DNA from: Siphlonurus alternatus
Taxonomy: Eukaryota > Arthropoda > Insecta > Ephemeroptera > Siphlonuridae
Length of the DNA: 64,000 nucleotides
Direction of reading: 5' to 3'
NCBI GenBank assembly: GCA_949825025.1
Contig: OX463780.1
Span: 46,728,979-46,792,978 of the forward strand
How positions within the stretch are numbered: position 1 is the stretch's first letter; each line of letters begins with the position of its first letter. Of this stretch, positions 12,801-24,280 are shown one piece after another. The notes under the pieces were generated by a model, which searched no databases, had not been told where the DNA came from, and worked only from the letters and a program-made list of their open reading frames with translations. A program made the position numbers and the translations under genes.

Positions 12801-13777
12801 CGTTCCGACTATTTTTATATCAAAATCGTGCATTGTTTGTAGATTCTCGTGTGGATATTTTATATATCCGCAGCAGAGCGTTGTATCAACTCGCGGGATG
12901 TTAACATAAAAAATTAGTGTTTCTATACTGTTGTTGATATGATTGTTCAGGATTTTCTTAATTATCTGAAATTTATATTTAATTAAAAGAAACTTAATAT
13001 TTTAATTTTCATATGATTTTTGTTGAGTGATTATGGCTCAAATAATTTGATACCAACAAAACTATACAAATAAAAATCACAAAAAAAAAAACAAACAAAC
13101 ACGATTTTGAATTATCAATTTTTGCATTTAATTTTCCATAGATCGACTCAAGAAAAGAATTTAAATGAATTTATGACACTATAATAATATTACTTAACTT
13201 TATATTTCATTTTTAATTTTTACGTTTTTAGTGACAAAAAAGTATCTTTTGAACAAAATTTAAATTTATATAATGAAATGTTTGAAGAAACAATAAATTA
13301 ATTACAATAATTTTATTACTGTTATTTTAAATATAATATACAATTTTTTTTGTTGCTAATTTCTATTATTATATAGTCGATATTTAACTATGTTGTAGAG
13401 TTGTCATAATAATTAACTATTTTTTATAACAGCGAAATAATATATTATTAACTGTATTTCACACACCTGTTCTAAATTTATACACATCAAATTTACTTCT
13501 GACATTTTGAAAAGTCAATTACATACCCTCATAATTGTAATGGCATGCAATGCACTGAGGGTATTGTGTATATTATAGCTATATTAGTATACTTAATTTA
13601 GCACTTTATTAATTAATTCCAGTGTCCATCATCGGTGACTGATGACTGACATTTGGATTAATTAATAAAACGTCATCTTATAGAGATTACATCTTGTTTA
13701 CGGACTAAAAATATATTTAAAAATAAATATCAATTGCTTGTATTATATTTGCAATGTTAACATTTATGTTAACGAAA
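9826..13777. other. Four kilobases of plain AT-rich DNA
   Basis: No gene and no recognisable element copy apart from the hairpin at 10883-10928 and a short inverted repeat, ATACCCTCA/TGAGGGTAT, at 13523-13564. A GC-richer patch with GACGGCTAATTATTACC lies near 10390-10460. Confidence 0.6.
10883..10928. repeat. Perfect 15-bp hairpin
   Basis: ATTAAAATATTGTCA (10883-10897) is the exact complement of 10914-10928, with a 16-nt loop. No other copy was seen. Confidence 0.7.
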
Positions 13778-13975
13778 GTGTACATCTTGGGACAGCATGA
13801 ACCCCTGCTCTGTTTGTGGACACTGTCATACAGTCTATTTGGAAGTGTGTTGAATTTGAACGATTATATTGATAGAATGGTTTCTCTTCTTATTCCCCCC
13901 CCCCAAAATTGCAAATCTGATCTCTTGTTCTAGCAAATAAAGCAAGGGTAACGTTCGCGCTGCCCCGAGGTGTAC
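13778..13975 (+). mobile_element. GTACACCTC-family element, full length
   Basis: About 198 bp. The left end GTGTACATCTTGGGACAGC and the complement of the right end, GTACACCTCGGGGCAGC, form diverged TIRs of about 25 bp that continue into GAACGTTAC. Internal words in order are CTCTGTTTGTGGACACTGTC, CAGTCTATTTGGAAG, GAACGATTATATTG, TCTTCTTATTCC and ATTGCAAATCTG. The same order recurs at 20527, 37644 and 50275. Non-autonomous; a short minus-strand frame here is incidental. Target duplication unclear. Confidence 0.75.
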
Positions 13976-15250
13976 GATATTTTTCCTCCCCTAAAATATT
14001 CTCATGTTTGTCACGAAAGTCGGTGTCGTGAGGAAGACGTTCAGAATTCCAGAGGTGTCCCGCAACAATGTTCTTACATCTGGTAGTACTTGGCAATATC
14101 TGCAGCTTTATCAGATAACTGCACGAGAATTTATATTCTGCAAGGTAGATGAGGCATTATAAAATATTTCAGGTATGATAACGTTTTTATTTTCTTTGAT
14201 ATATACCATACTTTGAGTGATAACAGTTGTACAGTTTGTTTACTAAAAAATTTATAATTATTGAATCTATTGTAATTAAAAAGTTCAGGCAAATGAACAG
14301 CAAACCATCAAGTAGGCGGGTAAGACAAGAAAGTGACCAATGAAATGATGGTTACGATGAACCATAATATAAAAATGTAAAATTTTCATGTAAGCAAACT
14401 GTACACTAACAATGACTTTGACATAATATAATAATACACTGTATATCGTCGACTAGCTATTTAACTCTATTTTAAATGCTAACTTAGATGAATGAGATAA
14501 ATAAATTATCTACATGGACAATCAAAATTAATCTAAATTCATTCAATTCATGATAAGTGACTATTAAAATACGAAAGTTACATCGACAGCTGTATGTTCA
14601 GTACTTCTTTTGTATATGTCGTTGGCCTTATTTTAAATAATATACAATCTGATGGTGGCGAACGATGGACTCTTGAGATTGGCATTTGCATGAAATGTGA
14701 TCTTATGTGGGAGTGAGGTGGGAGAAGCTGAGATTGAAGACGCGAGGCACGCACGGCAGATGCGTAGCGAGCCAAAGGAAGCCGACCGACCCTTCACTGA
14801 AAGACGAAGCCGCCTTGAGCGGGAAACTTAATGTGTGCCAATCTGGCAGCTTGGAAAATTTGGGTGTCAAGTTAGCACGTCTCCATGGGGGCTTTTAGAC
14901 TCGCTCTTTCAAACCCTTTGTATCATACCATTTTTTTATAAAAACATTTACATTGAACTTAAAAAGAGTAAAGAATATACTATAATAAAAAGTAATATTG
15001 CAAAGGTAAAATCTCATATTTTGAGACTTAAGCCAGTATTTCTATAATAAGAATCAAATTTTCTAATTATATTAGTGCATAAAATTTTCTTACAAAAAGA
15101 AAACGTCAATTCCATTTGTTTTTAGCTATGAAGATGACATTTTCTTCAAAGGAAAAAATTCCATGCAAAATATCATCATGTTGTATTTTATTTTTATTCC
15201 TCGCAAGTATAATATGATTTGCATTACCTGTGTTATTACCTGTGAATTAA
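13976..15250. other. Non-coding stretch with a GC-richer patch
   Basis: No gene recognised. About 14640-14890 is clearly less AT-rich than its surroundings and open in some frames (63-70 codons), but no protein motif is visible and it has no repeat partner here. It could be a regulatory patch or an old repeat. Confidence 0.5.
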
Positions 15251-15721
15251 TTAAGGTATAACCTGAAAATTTGTCTGTCAAGGTCAAGAGGCGTGGCTAC
15301 ACTGGCAAATCTGGCAACACTGTTGCAATAGTATTGCGAATAATTTAATAGGAGGGGGTGGTAACTACAGTCCCTGAGAGCGTTGCCAAGTTTCTTAGGA
15401 CATATCAGAAACGATCATCGCCACGGTTTGAAATATATGAAAACAATTCAGAAAAATAGTCCAAAAAATTAGCTTTTAATCTATGTAAAATTTTAAAAAA
15501 ATTCTCGAGCCGTTTTTGTGCAATGTTGATTGAAAAATTTAACATTGAAAGGATACAAAATACACATTTGAATAAATTAATTATAATTAAACCAACGGTT
15601 AAAAAAATCTGAAAAAAAATCAGCAGTATTTGGACAATTGTTGTAAGTCTACCAAATTAATTTCAAGAACATCTGTCGATACGACTTTTTTCGTCCGAAT
15701 ATCTCAGGTTAAGCGCCTTAA
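15251..15721. mobile_element. TTAA-flanked MITE, copy 1 (471 bp)
   Basis: TTAA lies at both ends (15251-15254 and 15718-15721). The ends are GGTATAACCTGA on the left and the complement GGCGCTTAACCTGA on the right. TTAA is the target duplication of piggyBac-type transposons, so this is probably a non-autonomous piggyBac-like element. The copy at 44344-44800 has the same TTAA flanks. Internal words include GTCTGTCAAGGTCAAGAGGC, GATCATCGCCACGGTT and ATTATAATTAAACCAACGG. An AAATCTGAAAAAAAATCAGC motif recalls the foldback family. The frame near the right end is incidental. Confidence 0.8.
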
Positions 15722-15771
15722 GGAAATTTACAAATGGGGTTGGTTTTCGGAGTCAGAAAGCTCCGTTTATT

Positions 15772-15900
15772 GGTCCGATTCACGGAAAAAGATACACAGG
15801 TTTCTCACTAACTATACGCCTAGTACCAACCTCATCATTCGCGGAGAGCAAGAAACTTGCATGGATAACTTTGTTGATAACTCCTTTGTGAATCGTGCCC
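15772..15900. mobile_element. CGATTCAC MITE, copy 1
   Basis: TIRs GGTCCGATTCACGG on the left and complement GGGCACGATTCACAAAGG on the right. Inside are TTTCTCACTAAC and the complement of an AAGTTTCTTGCT word that mirrors it. About 129 bp, starting 50 bp after the TTAA-flanked element. Other copies: 28198-28317, 31445-31718 with 31519-31651 inside it, and 58336-58554. Confidence 0.7.
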
Positions 15901-17310
15901 AATGAGCACCAGAATCCTCCAGATCACTGCGATAGCAACACAGCGGGCACATTTTTAACTGGTGCCAGGGTCAAGGAAAGGTAAACTGGTGAGGCAGGTG
16001 ATCTCACCCACGCGTGCGGCCAGCTGGACTAATGTATGCATTGTGAGGAGGAACCGCGTGGACATCGCGTGTTAGCCACAATAAAGGTGGGGCTGACGTC
16101 ACGATATATCGATATATAGCGGGATTAGTGATGGAACGTGACCAAAAGGTGCTATTATATTTACGTATATATCAAATATAATTGATGTAATTTAAGTCTG
16201 CTATGCAGAAATTTTGAGCAGAACCAGTGAAATTTTAAAGACTTAAAATTAAATAATAAATCTGCATAACCGTCTACTATAAACATATAATGTTATATAT
16301 TTTTCATTGTTCTTCGATTAATTATTTAATAGTTTGAACTGTCGTATATCAAAAATTGAATTTATTGATGTATTGACTTCAGATCTGCATGTGGAGCCTG
16401 ACCCACACAAATGATCAAAATGTGTGTGCATGTATTAAACCATAAATCGTATTTTTTAAAACGTTTTTATGAAGCGGTGAACATCATATTATATAGAGAA
16501 ATATTGTAGCAGTATATTACCTGTTCCTTTATTCATACCCTGTTGTTTTGCGAGTCTAAAAAGCCTAAAGCAATTCTATATAATACAGCTTATCTCCATC
16601 TTTGCAAAAAAATTGAAGCTATCCATGCAAATTTGCAATTTCACAATAATAATTTCAATGTCATTATCGTAATAGGAGGTATATAAAAATTGTGAAGTCC
16701 ATTTCGCATAAAATTGCACGTTGGAACTCCCACGTATCAGAATAAAAACATTCAATTTGATTGATTTAGTATTGAAATTATGTTCACCAAATTATACAAA
16801 AATATTTTTAAAGTTAAATTTATCTATTCAATTTAGTTTATTTTCAGATAGCTACAAATCAACATAATTTATTATTAAAATCAAGTTGAACGTATTTAAT
16901 TTTTTGTGTGCTCGAGTTATTCCTGTTTCGTGTCGGTACGCCCAAGTCATTTGTCTCCCTAGAGACACCATTTCTCTTCTCCAGAATAGTTTCCTTGTGT
17001 AGCCCGCGAGCTGATGCTGCATGGATGAATATCCTCTATATGACTCTCTCAGGCTGCTTTAAAACAAATAGAGAAAACAATTCTATAATAGAACCAAGTG
17101 AAACCAATTGAAATTAAGTGTGTTGCAGTGGTGATCTCAATACGAGTGATCACGGTATAATTTCAGCTAAAGTTATCATGCTAAAAATAGAATGAGGTTC
17201 CACAAAAGAATTCTATATGGTAGCATTTTAAATTAAATAAATAAAAGGTGAACGTAGTTCTATTTGAAGTTTTTTTTTCTCCTTCATAAAAGTAAATATC
17301 ATGCATCTGT
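15901..17310. other. Non-coding stretch
   Basis: No gene recognised. It includes GC-richer DNA at 15900-16110 with a TGACGTCA at 16094-16101, then plain AT-rich sequence. Confidence 0.55.
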
Positions 17311-17514
17311 TGTACAGTCGTTGCCTTAGAAAATTTCCCACTTGCTGCAGTCTTGTTAATATCTCATAACCTCTATACCCTGTGTTATCCACAAAGGATC
17401 TTTCACATACTCGGAAATTGATACGGCATTCATGTCGTATAGGACGCCGTAGCACACTACTTAGCTTCGTAAGAAAATTAAAAAGAATTACGGGGCATAA
17501 TGATTAACAAGGCC
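17311..17514 (+). mobile_element. GTCGCCTTGG MITE, interrupted copy
   Basis: The left arm begins TGTACAGTCGTTGCCTTAG, then AAAATTTCCCACTTGC and GTCTTGTTAATAT. The partner segment TGATTAACAAGGCC is at 17501-17514, where the similarity stops and a hairpin (17515-17567) begins, so the right TIR is missing. About 125 bp not present in the other copies lies in the middle (about 17390-17497). Other copies are 18192-18327 and 53190-53322. The minus-strand frame of 75 codons here is incidental. Confidence 0.55.
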
Positions 17515-17567
17515 AAAAACTTGTGTGTTTATTTGATAAAATTTATCAAGTAAACACACAAGTTTTT
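17515..17567. repeat. 26-bp hairpin with almost no loop
   Basis: AAAAACTTGTGTGTTTATTT and on through 17540 pairs with 17542-17567, with one wobble position. The arms are separated by a single base. It replaces the expected right end of the adjacent MITE. Such tight palindromes can arise by template switching during repair or be a tiny element. Confidence 0.75.
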
Positions 17568-18191
17568 GTATATTTATAAATATTTTGAAGCAGTGACACA
17601 TATAAATAATAATAATAATAAAATAATAAAACGGTACATTTCTTCTTACAAAAGATTTTTTTTTTAAATTTATAATGCTCTTAAATAAAGGCGATTAAAA
17701 AAGAACAATCTTTTAATGACTGAATTAAGTATTTCTGTATATTTAATAAATCTAAATATTTTCTAAAAGCTGTAACGGTACCAAAAGTTTGTTGTTTATT
17801 ATAGCGACGACGCAACAATATAATTACGCGATGGTACAACAATGGGTTGGTGTTGACCATTGGTCGCCCCCATGACAGCTGGCCGACTGATTGCTACATT
17901 GTTGCTGGCTCACGCCTCACGCCCTAACAGCTGACGATCGTAATTGCCTGCGCTTTGTCAGTGAAGAAAACAATGAAACTTGTGAGAGCATGCACACTAA
18001 ATTGTTTTATTTTGTTGTAATCGTTTGAAGCGTCAGGGATATAATAAAGGATGCAGCATGCAATGCACTTTAGATGCAGTTTATCCTGTCAAAATCTTAA
18101 AGTCAGATCCCCATCATGATACAAAAGAAAAATACATTATATAGATTCTGATAAACACGTGTTAAAAGGTTTTGGCTGTATGGTAATTTTA

Positions 18192-18327
18192 TGTTCACTT
18201 GTCGCCTTGGAAAATTTTCAACTTGCAGCCTTGTTAATCAAATAATCACCATGCTCTGTGTTATTCTTAATACGAATTTGAATTAACAAGGCTACAAATG
18301 GAAATTTTCTTAGTCAACGACTGTACA
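18192..18327. mobile_element. GTCGCCTTGG MITE, copy 2
   Basis: Left arm TGTTCACTTGTCGCCTTGG, AAAATTTTCAACTTGC, GCCTTGTTAAT; the right arm mirrors it as ATTAACAAGGCTAC, ATGGAAATTTTC and GTCAACGACTGTACA. About 136 bp, no coding potential. It lies about 700 bp from the interrupted copy. Confidence 0.7.
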
Positions 18328-18402
18328 CTTGGAAGCTGATAAATCTGATAATATTATATATATAATGTATACTGTATGTATTATGTAACTGTTCAATATT
18401 TC

Positions 18403-18403
<1 letters not shown>

Positions 18404-18448
<45 letters not shown>
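18404..18448. repeat. Homopolymer T tract, 45 bp
   Basis: Forty-five consecutive T. On the minus strand this is a poly(A) tract, but no SINE or processed transcript is recognisable on its upstream side. Confidence 0.95.
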
Positions 18449-18454
<6 letters not shown>

Positions 18455-19509
18455 ACCATTCAATATGTATAATTTTATTCCGTCGTGTTATACAAATATT
18501 GCATGAATCGTAACAATCGACAAATAAGAAACATGATAAGGTACGTGTTATTATATAAGTATACATAATCTGCACTGTACCATGCTGTATGCAAGGCTGA
18601 ATTAGCGTGTTGTACAAAGTTATGTATTATATATATTAAATTAAATAGCTATATAATATATCTGATGTGCTTTTAGTAGAGTATATCAGAATAAATTTAC
18701 GAATTGTATGGTTGTATTATATTCATATTTCTAAAGGGTTGAAAGGAATATAATATAATACAACATAAATTTGCATGATGGAATATAGAGAGAACCTTTG
18801 CGGTCGTTAAAATCTCCTTATAAGTATATAAACATTGATTAAAAAGTACTTTCATCGTATTGGAAGTATTTTAAAATGAAATAAAATATTTTCTCAGCAT
18901 CATTAAAATATCTTTCAGTACGGTAGTTGTGAATACAAATAAACTTTATATTAAAGTTCGGTTATTTTTTTTATCTTTTTATTTTATGTGTTTTGAAGTT
19001 CTAAAAATAAAATTGATATCATGCTCTTGGATTGTATCTAGAGGAAGGGGGGGATTTTGTGCACGGCATATTTATTCGGACGTGGGTAGTAAAGTGTGAG
19101 TATTAGATGACAGGTGACGTTTAAAGCTGCATTCAGTGTGGAGAACGGTACATGACCTTTGACACAGTTGAGGTCATTTAGTGTGAGAACTCACGAAGGG
19201 TAGCGTGATTGATGGGGAGGTACATACACATCTTTGTAAAAAATTAATTAAGAGATTTAGTTGGTGATAATGTGAATAATTACTATGCTAAATATTATGG
19301 TTACTTGTCTGATCTGACAGCCAAAGTAGAAAAATTATTTTCTCACTTATATATAGCTTTCCTTCAAAAGTAAAACAATATATGAAATGAACACAATATA
19401 TACATGACCTGCATGCATGAAATTTTTGTATTGCATATATAAGTCAATACATCAATCAATTCAATTCAATTGTATTGCATATAGGACCGCAAGTTCTGTA
19501 TTGTAAATT
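18449..19509. other. AT-rich non-coding stretch
   Basis: No gene recognised. At 19153-19180 lie TGACCTTTGAC, which reads AAAGGTCA on the minus strand, and GAGGTCATTT: nuclear-receptor-like half-sites, too few to call a site. Confidence 0.5.
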
Positions 19510-19700
19510 GTTTACGAATTTTTTAACCCACTCTTATACAAAGTCGTGCTGAAAAAAGCTGTGACGTCATAGGCATGAAAATATGTAACACGCAAGCATA
19601 TGGAAATGACCATGACGTTACAGCGTTTTGTAGCAAAATTTTAAGAGGGCCCAAGAAAAAAAAAAATGACAAATCCTGTGTCCAAATGCAGTGTAAAAAA
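19510..19700. mobile_element. TGACGTCA foldback element, copy 2
   Basis: GTCGTGCTGAAAAAAGCTG then TGACGTCATAGGCATG on the left, CATGACGTTACAGCGTTTT on the right, inverted about a centre containing ATATGTAACACGCAAGC. It matches the element at 8580-8785 and is more diverged between arms. One arm keeps TGACGTCA (19562), the other has TGACGTTA. Confidence 0.5.
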
Positions 19701-20526
19701 ATAATAAAGCAGGTTAAATATATATATAATAGAATCTAATGTTCACCATGCATATATATAAGAGGCAAACAAGCAGCTTGCAGTCACCAGTCACATTAGA
19801 ATTAAATTTAAAACATTTTTTGTATACTCTGTCTCGAGTTAAATAACAAGTATTTTTATTATTGTACATTATATAGTGACGTCACACATCCGGTCTCTTT
19901 ATGTACATAATAATTATGATTTGTTCTCCAAGACGGCAACAAAATTTTATATAAGTATTTGCTTTACACTCAGTTTGTTGTCTGTCACCAGAGTAGATTT
20001 TTTTTAAAAAACAATTTCTATGACGGACATGACGCTTATCGATACACCAGACTTGGTGCTGAAAGATATCGTTGTAAATCAATCGAGCGTGCTTCTGTTT
20101 TTGTGACGATATCTGCGTCGTGAGAGAAGGGACTCTTCGCCATGTCCAGCGTACACTGACGGTACATCGCAATCTCGGTCACCAGTGGTATTCAATTATA
20201 AAGCAGGGAATTAAAAACCACCCACTTATTTGATTGTGATGTATCGACGACTAAAAAATGGGCGTGGCAGATTGAATTTTTAAATTAAAGTTTCAATGAC
20301 TTTTCGTTTCATCGTTTCAATGCATTTGCTTATCAGTATAGAGCTATTTTGTGATTTATATTATACTTTATATCAAAATTGTCCATTAAACAAGTTGGAG
20401 CTGAAAATTAAACTTTTCATGGTATTAATTTCTCATAATAAAAATTCAAGTACTTGCTCCTGATTATCGATTATTATATTAGGCCTGTTCATAAACCTTG
20501 CCATGTGCATTGGCGTTATATTCAAA
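19701..20526. other. Non-coding stretch
   Basis: No gene recognised. The 96-codon minus-strand frame ending near 19882 has no motif. TGACGTCA occurs at 19877-19884 and GGGCGTGGC near 20260. Confidence 0.5.
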
Positions 20527-20719
20527 TACACCTCTGGACACCACGAACGTTAATACCTCTGCTCTGTTTGTAGGCGTTGTCACGCAGTCTATATGACGGC
20601 GTGGTGAAGTTCAACGACTTTTGGGATTTAGGGTGCTCTTCTTAAAATTATATGACTTCGTCTCTTGTATGGAGCATTAACAAACCATTCAAGGATAAGA
20701 TTCGTGAAGTTCCGAGTAC
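20527..20719 (+). mobile_element. GTACACCTC-family element, full length
   Basis: Starts TACACCTCTGGACACCACG and continues GAACGTTAATACC, CTCTGCTCTGTTTGTAGGCG, TTGTCACGCAGTCTATATG, GGCGTGGTGAAGTTCAACG. It ends AAGTTCCGAGTAC, the partly mirrored terminus. About 193 bp. It agrees with 50275-50463 in order and spacing. Confidence 0.7.
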
Positions 20720-21844
20720 ATAAGGTTACCTCCCTGATAGAACTGTCAAGCACCTCATCATCCTAGCGATGATGTCCCCAAGAGATTCGCTCGTTTCCTG
20801 GTTTCTCTCAATAATCGGTTTACCGCTGTACCAAAACCATCAATCTCTCATCAAGCATACTGCGGCTCATGGGAGTTCTTCGTGACGTCACAATTAATAA
20901 TGTGCAGTCAAAAGTAACTCGATATTTTATATGAAGATGTTCTCACACTCTATTTTACGAGTTCGACAAAAATTATTATTTCCATTCTATGATAAAAACA
21001 CTGTTATTGAAACGGTGCATGATGTCGAAATTTTCAGCCACTAGTTTTTACGTACAAATTCCAGTAGGACAGCTCTCACGTCATCACAGTTTTTTGTGTG
21101 TGACAAAAACGTGCCGCGGTGTTCCTTCCATCAATAAGTTTTGCTCCTTGTGAGTCTGACCAAAGATTTAACGGCAAGTCCTTGCATACGACCTCTGACC
21201 TCCTCAGGTCCTCAGGTAAAAGCCCCAAACTGTGGATTGGCTCAGGTATAGAAAATGGTTTATTTATGTGAATGATTAAAAAAATGGTTATGATCATTTT
21301 TAATGTTTTTTAAAAATAAATTGGTATTGGAGAAAAAAATTTACTACTTGCGTGCAAGAATTTTTCTTAATTTCTTTACACTTATAATCGATAGATTTTT
21401 ATTTTTTGACAGCAAATATTTTAATCGTAAATATGTAATGTTTATTTAAAAATTTACGAAATTTATTAAAGACTGTCGTATTTCATAACTTAACTATAAT
21501 ACATAATTCTTATACTGAATTTTCAAATATACTCACACCACATGCAGGTATACGAATTTAATATATAGGAACGAAACTAAGGAGCATAATTATAAGTCGG
21601 AACATTGATTTTTGTATTGATTAGGTTCTAATTTGGTATTTCTTAATTTATTATCATAACCCCATACTTCATAAATATTTCGACTATAAGATTTACAATT
21701 GTAATTGCAAAACAAATAATTAATTTTTATTGATTAATTACCTCAGATTACTGATAGTCAGAAAACATTTGTCTAAAATTAATTAAATTTGATATTTCGA
21801 TAAGATTTTATGTTTATTAAGCAATAAAGCTCACGTACATCTCG
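20720..21844. other. Non-coding stretch
   Basis: No gene recognised. TGACGTCA at 20883-20890. Short minus-strand frame at 21076-21297 without motif. Confidence 0.5.
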
Positions 21845-22065
21845 CGTCAATCTTGTCTGGCGATCAGCTGATGTCAATAGCGCAGCCTCCGTCAAACAGG
21901 CCGCACTCGGCGACAGCTGACGATCAGTATGCGTCGCGCGACTCTGAGTCTCTTCCTCTCGCGACACGCCGCGGGAATGCGAAATGTCATCACAATCACC
22001 CCTCCTGGCAGACGCTGCAGGACGTGCTAGTACCTGCGGTCAAATATCGTGTCACTTTTGTACAC
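21845..22065. promoter_or_regulatory. CpG-rich island of uncertain role
   Basis: About 220 bp with many CpGs (GCGTCGCGCGACTC, CGCGACACGCCGCGGG) and two CAGCTG E-boxes (CGATCAGCTGATG, CGACAGCTGACG). Both strands are open for 60-90 codons here, as expected for GC-rich DNA with few stop triplets. It immediately precedes the foldback at 22082. Promoter or enhancer is inference. Confidence 0.25.
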
Positions 22066-22081
22066 TGCGCGTCACATTTAA

Positions 22082-22473
22082 TAGACAATAATGGTTGCAT
22101 TTTTTTATTTCATATTTAGAAAATATACCTAAAATTATGCTTTTCTGAATTTCATCGGATTTTTTGGAGTGCGGGAACTAATTTTAAAAAAATATTTAAA
22201 ATGTCTGAATTTGGGTGGTACACCACACCTGATGGGACAACCGTGACGTCATTTGTCGTGCTGTGATTGGCTGTTGATGATGTCACGGCTGCTGTGATTG
22301 GCTGTCGATGACGTCACGGTTGTCCCATCAGGTGTACCACCCAAATTCAGACATTTTAAATATTTTTTTAAAATTAGTTCCCGCACTCCAAAAAATCTGA
22401 AAAAATTCAGAAAAGCTTAATTTAATGTATATTTTCTAATAATGAAATAAAAAAATGCAACCATTATTGTCTA
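22082..22473. mobile_element. Foldback element with nearly identical long arms
   Basis: The outer 32 bp at 22082-22113 is the exact complement of 22442-22473. Pairing continues inward for about 165 bp per arm with few differences, including a 5-bp CACCA insertion on the left. The arms contain TTCTGAATT...GGATTTTTTGGAG and GCGGGAACTAATTTTAAA, related to family A. The centre holds two direct 29-bp copies (22260-22288 and 22291-22319) with TGTGATTGGCTG and GTCACGG; TGACGTCA is at 22244 and 22309. No matching target duplication seen. High arm identity suggests youth or gene conversion. Confidence 0.85.
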
Positions 22474-24280
22474 TTGTAGGTGTATAAGGTCCTTGGTTGA
22501 CAGCTTATAACCAAAGATCTAACTGGTCCAAAACGAACCGAATACTTCCGAATATTCCCGACAATAACCTAATTATGATGGCCAGTGTAATAATAAGCTT
22601 TCCTCGTTTAAATTTGATAATTTGTAATAATGATTATATAAAGGGGGACTGCATGTGTGTCGTTGGATGGAGCATTTTACTGCAGCAAACGTAAAGGGCT
22701 AATGCCCTTTCGTAAAGGGCATTAGGACGGAAACAAGGAATTCACAAAGAACTTGGTATATTATAGATTTGGCCTAATAATAGAACATTATTTTTAGTAG
22801 TAATGGAATTTCATATCAAATTTTATAGTATCTTAAAAAAAGGTATACCAATCGTGGCTCATAAAAATCCGTATTTTAATTTATTATTCAAATTTTAAAT
22901 ACTATACACATTTCACATATAGACTTCTTTTTTTTTTTCTTTAATAAAAATAGAAGAATAAATAATCGTACGTGTATTTTATCATAATTTGTGTTATTAT
23001 TATAATATCGTATTATAAACAATTATAAACAAAGTAAATAAAATAATAAACTCAAATAAAGTTTCTATTTTTATTTTTATAATTAATTATTTTCTGACAA
23101 AATACTTTCAATTTTTGTTATGCTGCATCTGAAAAGAAAAGATTCAGGTGAAAATATTACCTCTCATCATTCAAAATGTCTTTGTTTAATTACCGATTCC
23201 AAGGTCAAACATCACCTTGGTGACATAAGTATATGACCTTGGTCTGAGTCAATACACTTAAAATGTATTTTACTACGCCATTCAAGTTTAACTACTTCCC
23301 ATATTTAAAACCAAACCCTCTCGCATTTCAATATAAATTTTCGGACAAAGGAATATAAAATATATTTTTTATGTCGTAATAATTTTTATATTTGGTGCAG
23401 TTGCCTTGTGGTTTGCTTGTATGGTGTTTTATGACCACTTTATAAAGGAGAAGAGCATGCTTTAGTTCCGATGTTATGGTCTCAGTTATCACTGCCAGGG
23501 TATATACGAAACTCAGGGTAAAATGGTTAGGCAGGTACGTTAGTCATCGATATTTTTCCAAGTCAAACGTTTTTTAATTAAATCTGTATACAGAAATTCG
23601 ATATTTTTGTTTTAATTTCAAATCTGTATTGAGTTAATTTCATGATTTTTATGACTGATGTTGGCCATGCTGATGAAGTTTCCATGGTTTTGTTACTGCG
23701 AAATACAGTCTTTATCATACACTAGTTCTTGCATGGTCGCTTTATAAGCAAACTTAATATAACGCTTGCTCGTAGTACAATGTATCTAAATATAAGTATG
23801 TACCCCTATATACCCGTAGTTTAAAAATATTTTGGAGAGAGAGAGAGAAAATAAACAAATAAATAAAGTTAAGAACTGTTATAATTATGGCTATGGTGCT
23901 ATATATGGTGATAATTATTGCATGCAAACGTGACTGTGTTTGCTAATATCAACTCATCGTCTTAATTTGTTGACATTTAAATATTACCAAGGTCATGGAA
24001 GGTCATGTTATCAATAACCCTCAAGGTCGCTAATGTGTGGCAGTGACTGATGACTTACGTCATATCTTATAAAAAATATAATATCATGATGTGCATGGAG
24101 ACGTTTTATATTTATTTAGCTTGACGTCGTTTGTGTGACTGGGGGAAGGGGGCAGATTCGAGATAGCAATCACTATAACTTTATCATAGAATGATATAAT
24201 AATATTTAGATGTAGGAAAAAATGCATTAGATGGTGATCGAAAGAGGGGAAGGGGAGGGTCTTCTCTTACCTTCAACCCC
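22474..24280. other. AT-rich non-coding stretch
   Basis: No gene recognised. Nuclear-receptor-like half-sites occur at 23204-23250 (CAAGGTCA and ATGACCTTGG) and as a direct repeat at 23990-24005. A short GA run lies at about 23836-23848. Confidence 0.55.
23990..24005 (+). promoter_or_regulatory. AGGTCA direct repeat, 4-bp spacer (DR4-like)
   Basis: AGGTCA TGGA AGGTCA at 23990-24005, the arrangement bound by several RXR/USP heterodimers in animals. A third AAGGTCG follows near 24025. The match is visible; function is inference. Confidence 0.3.
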
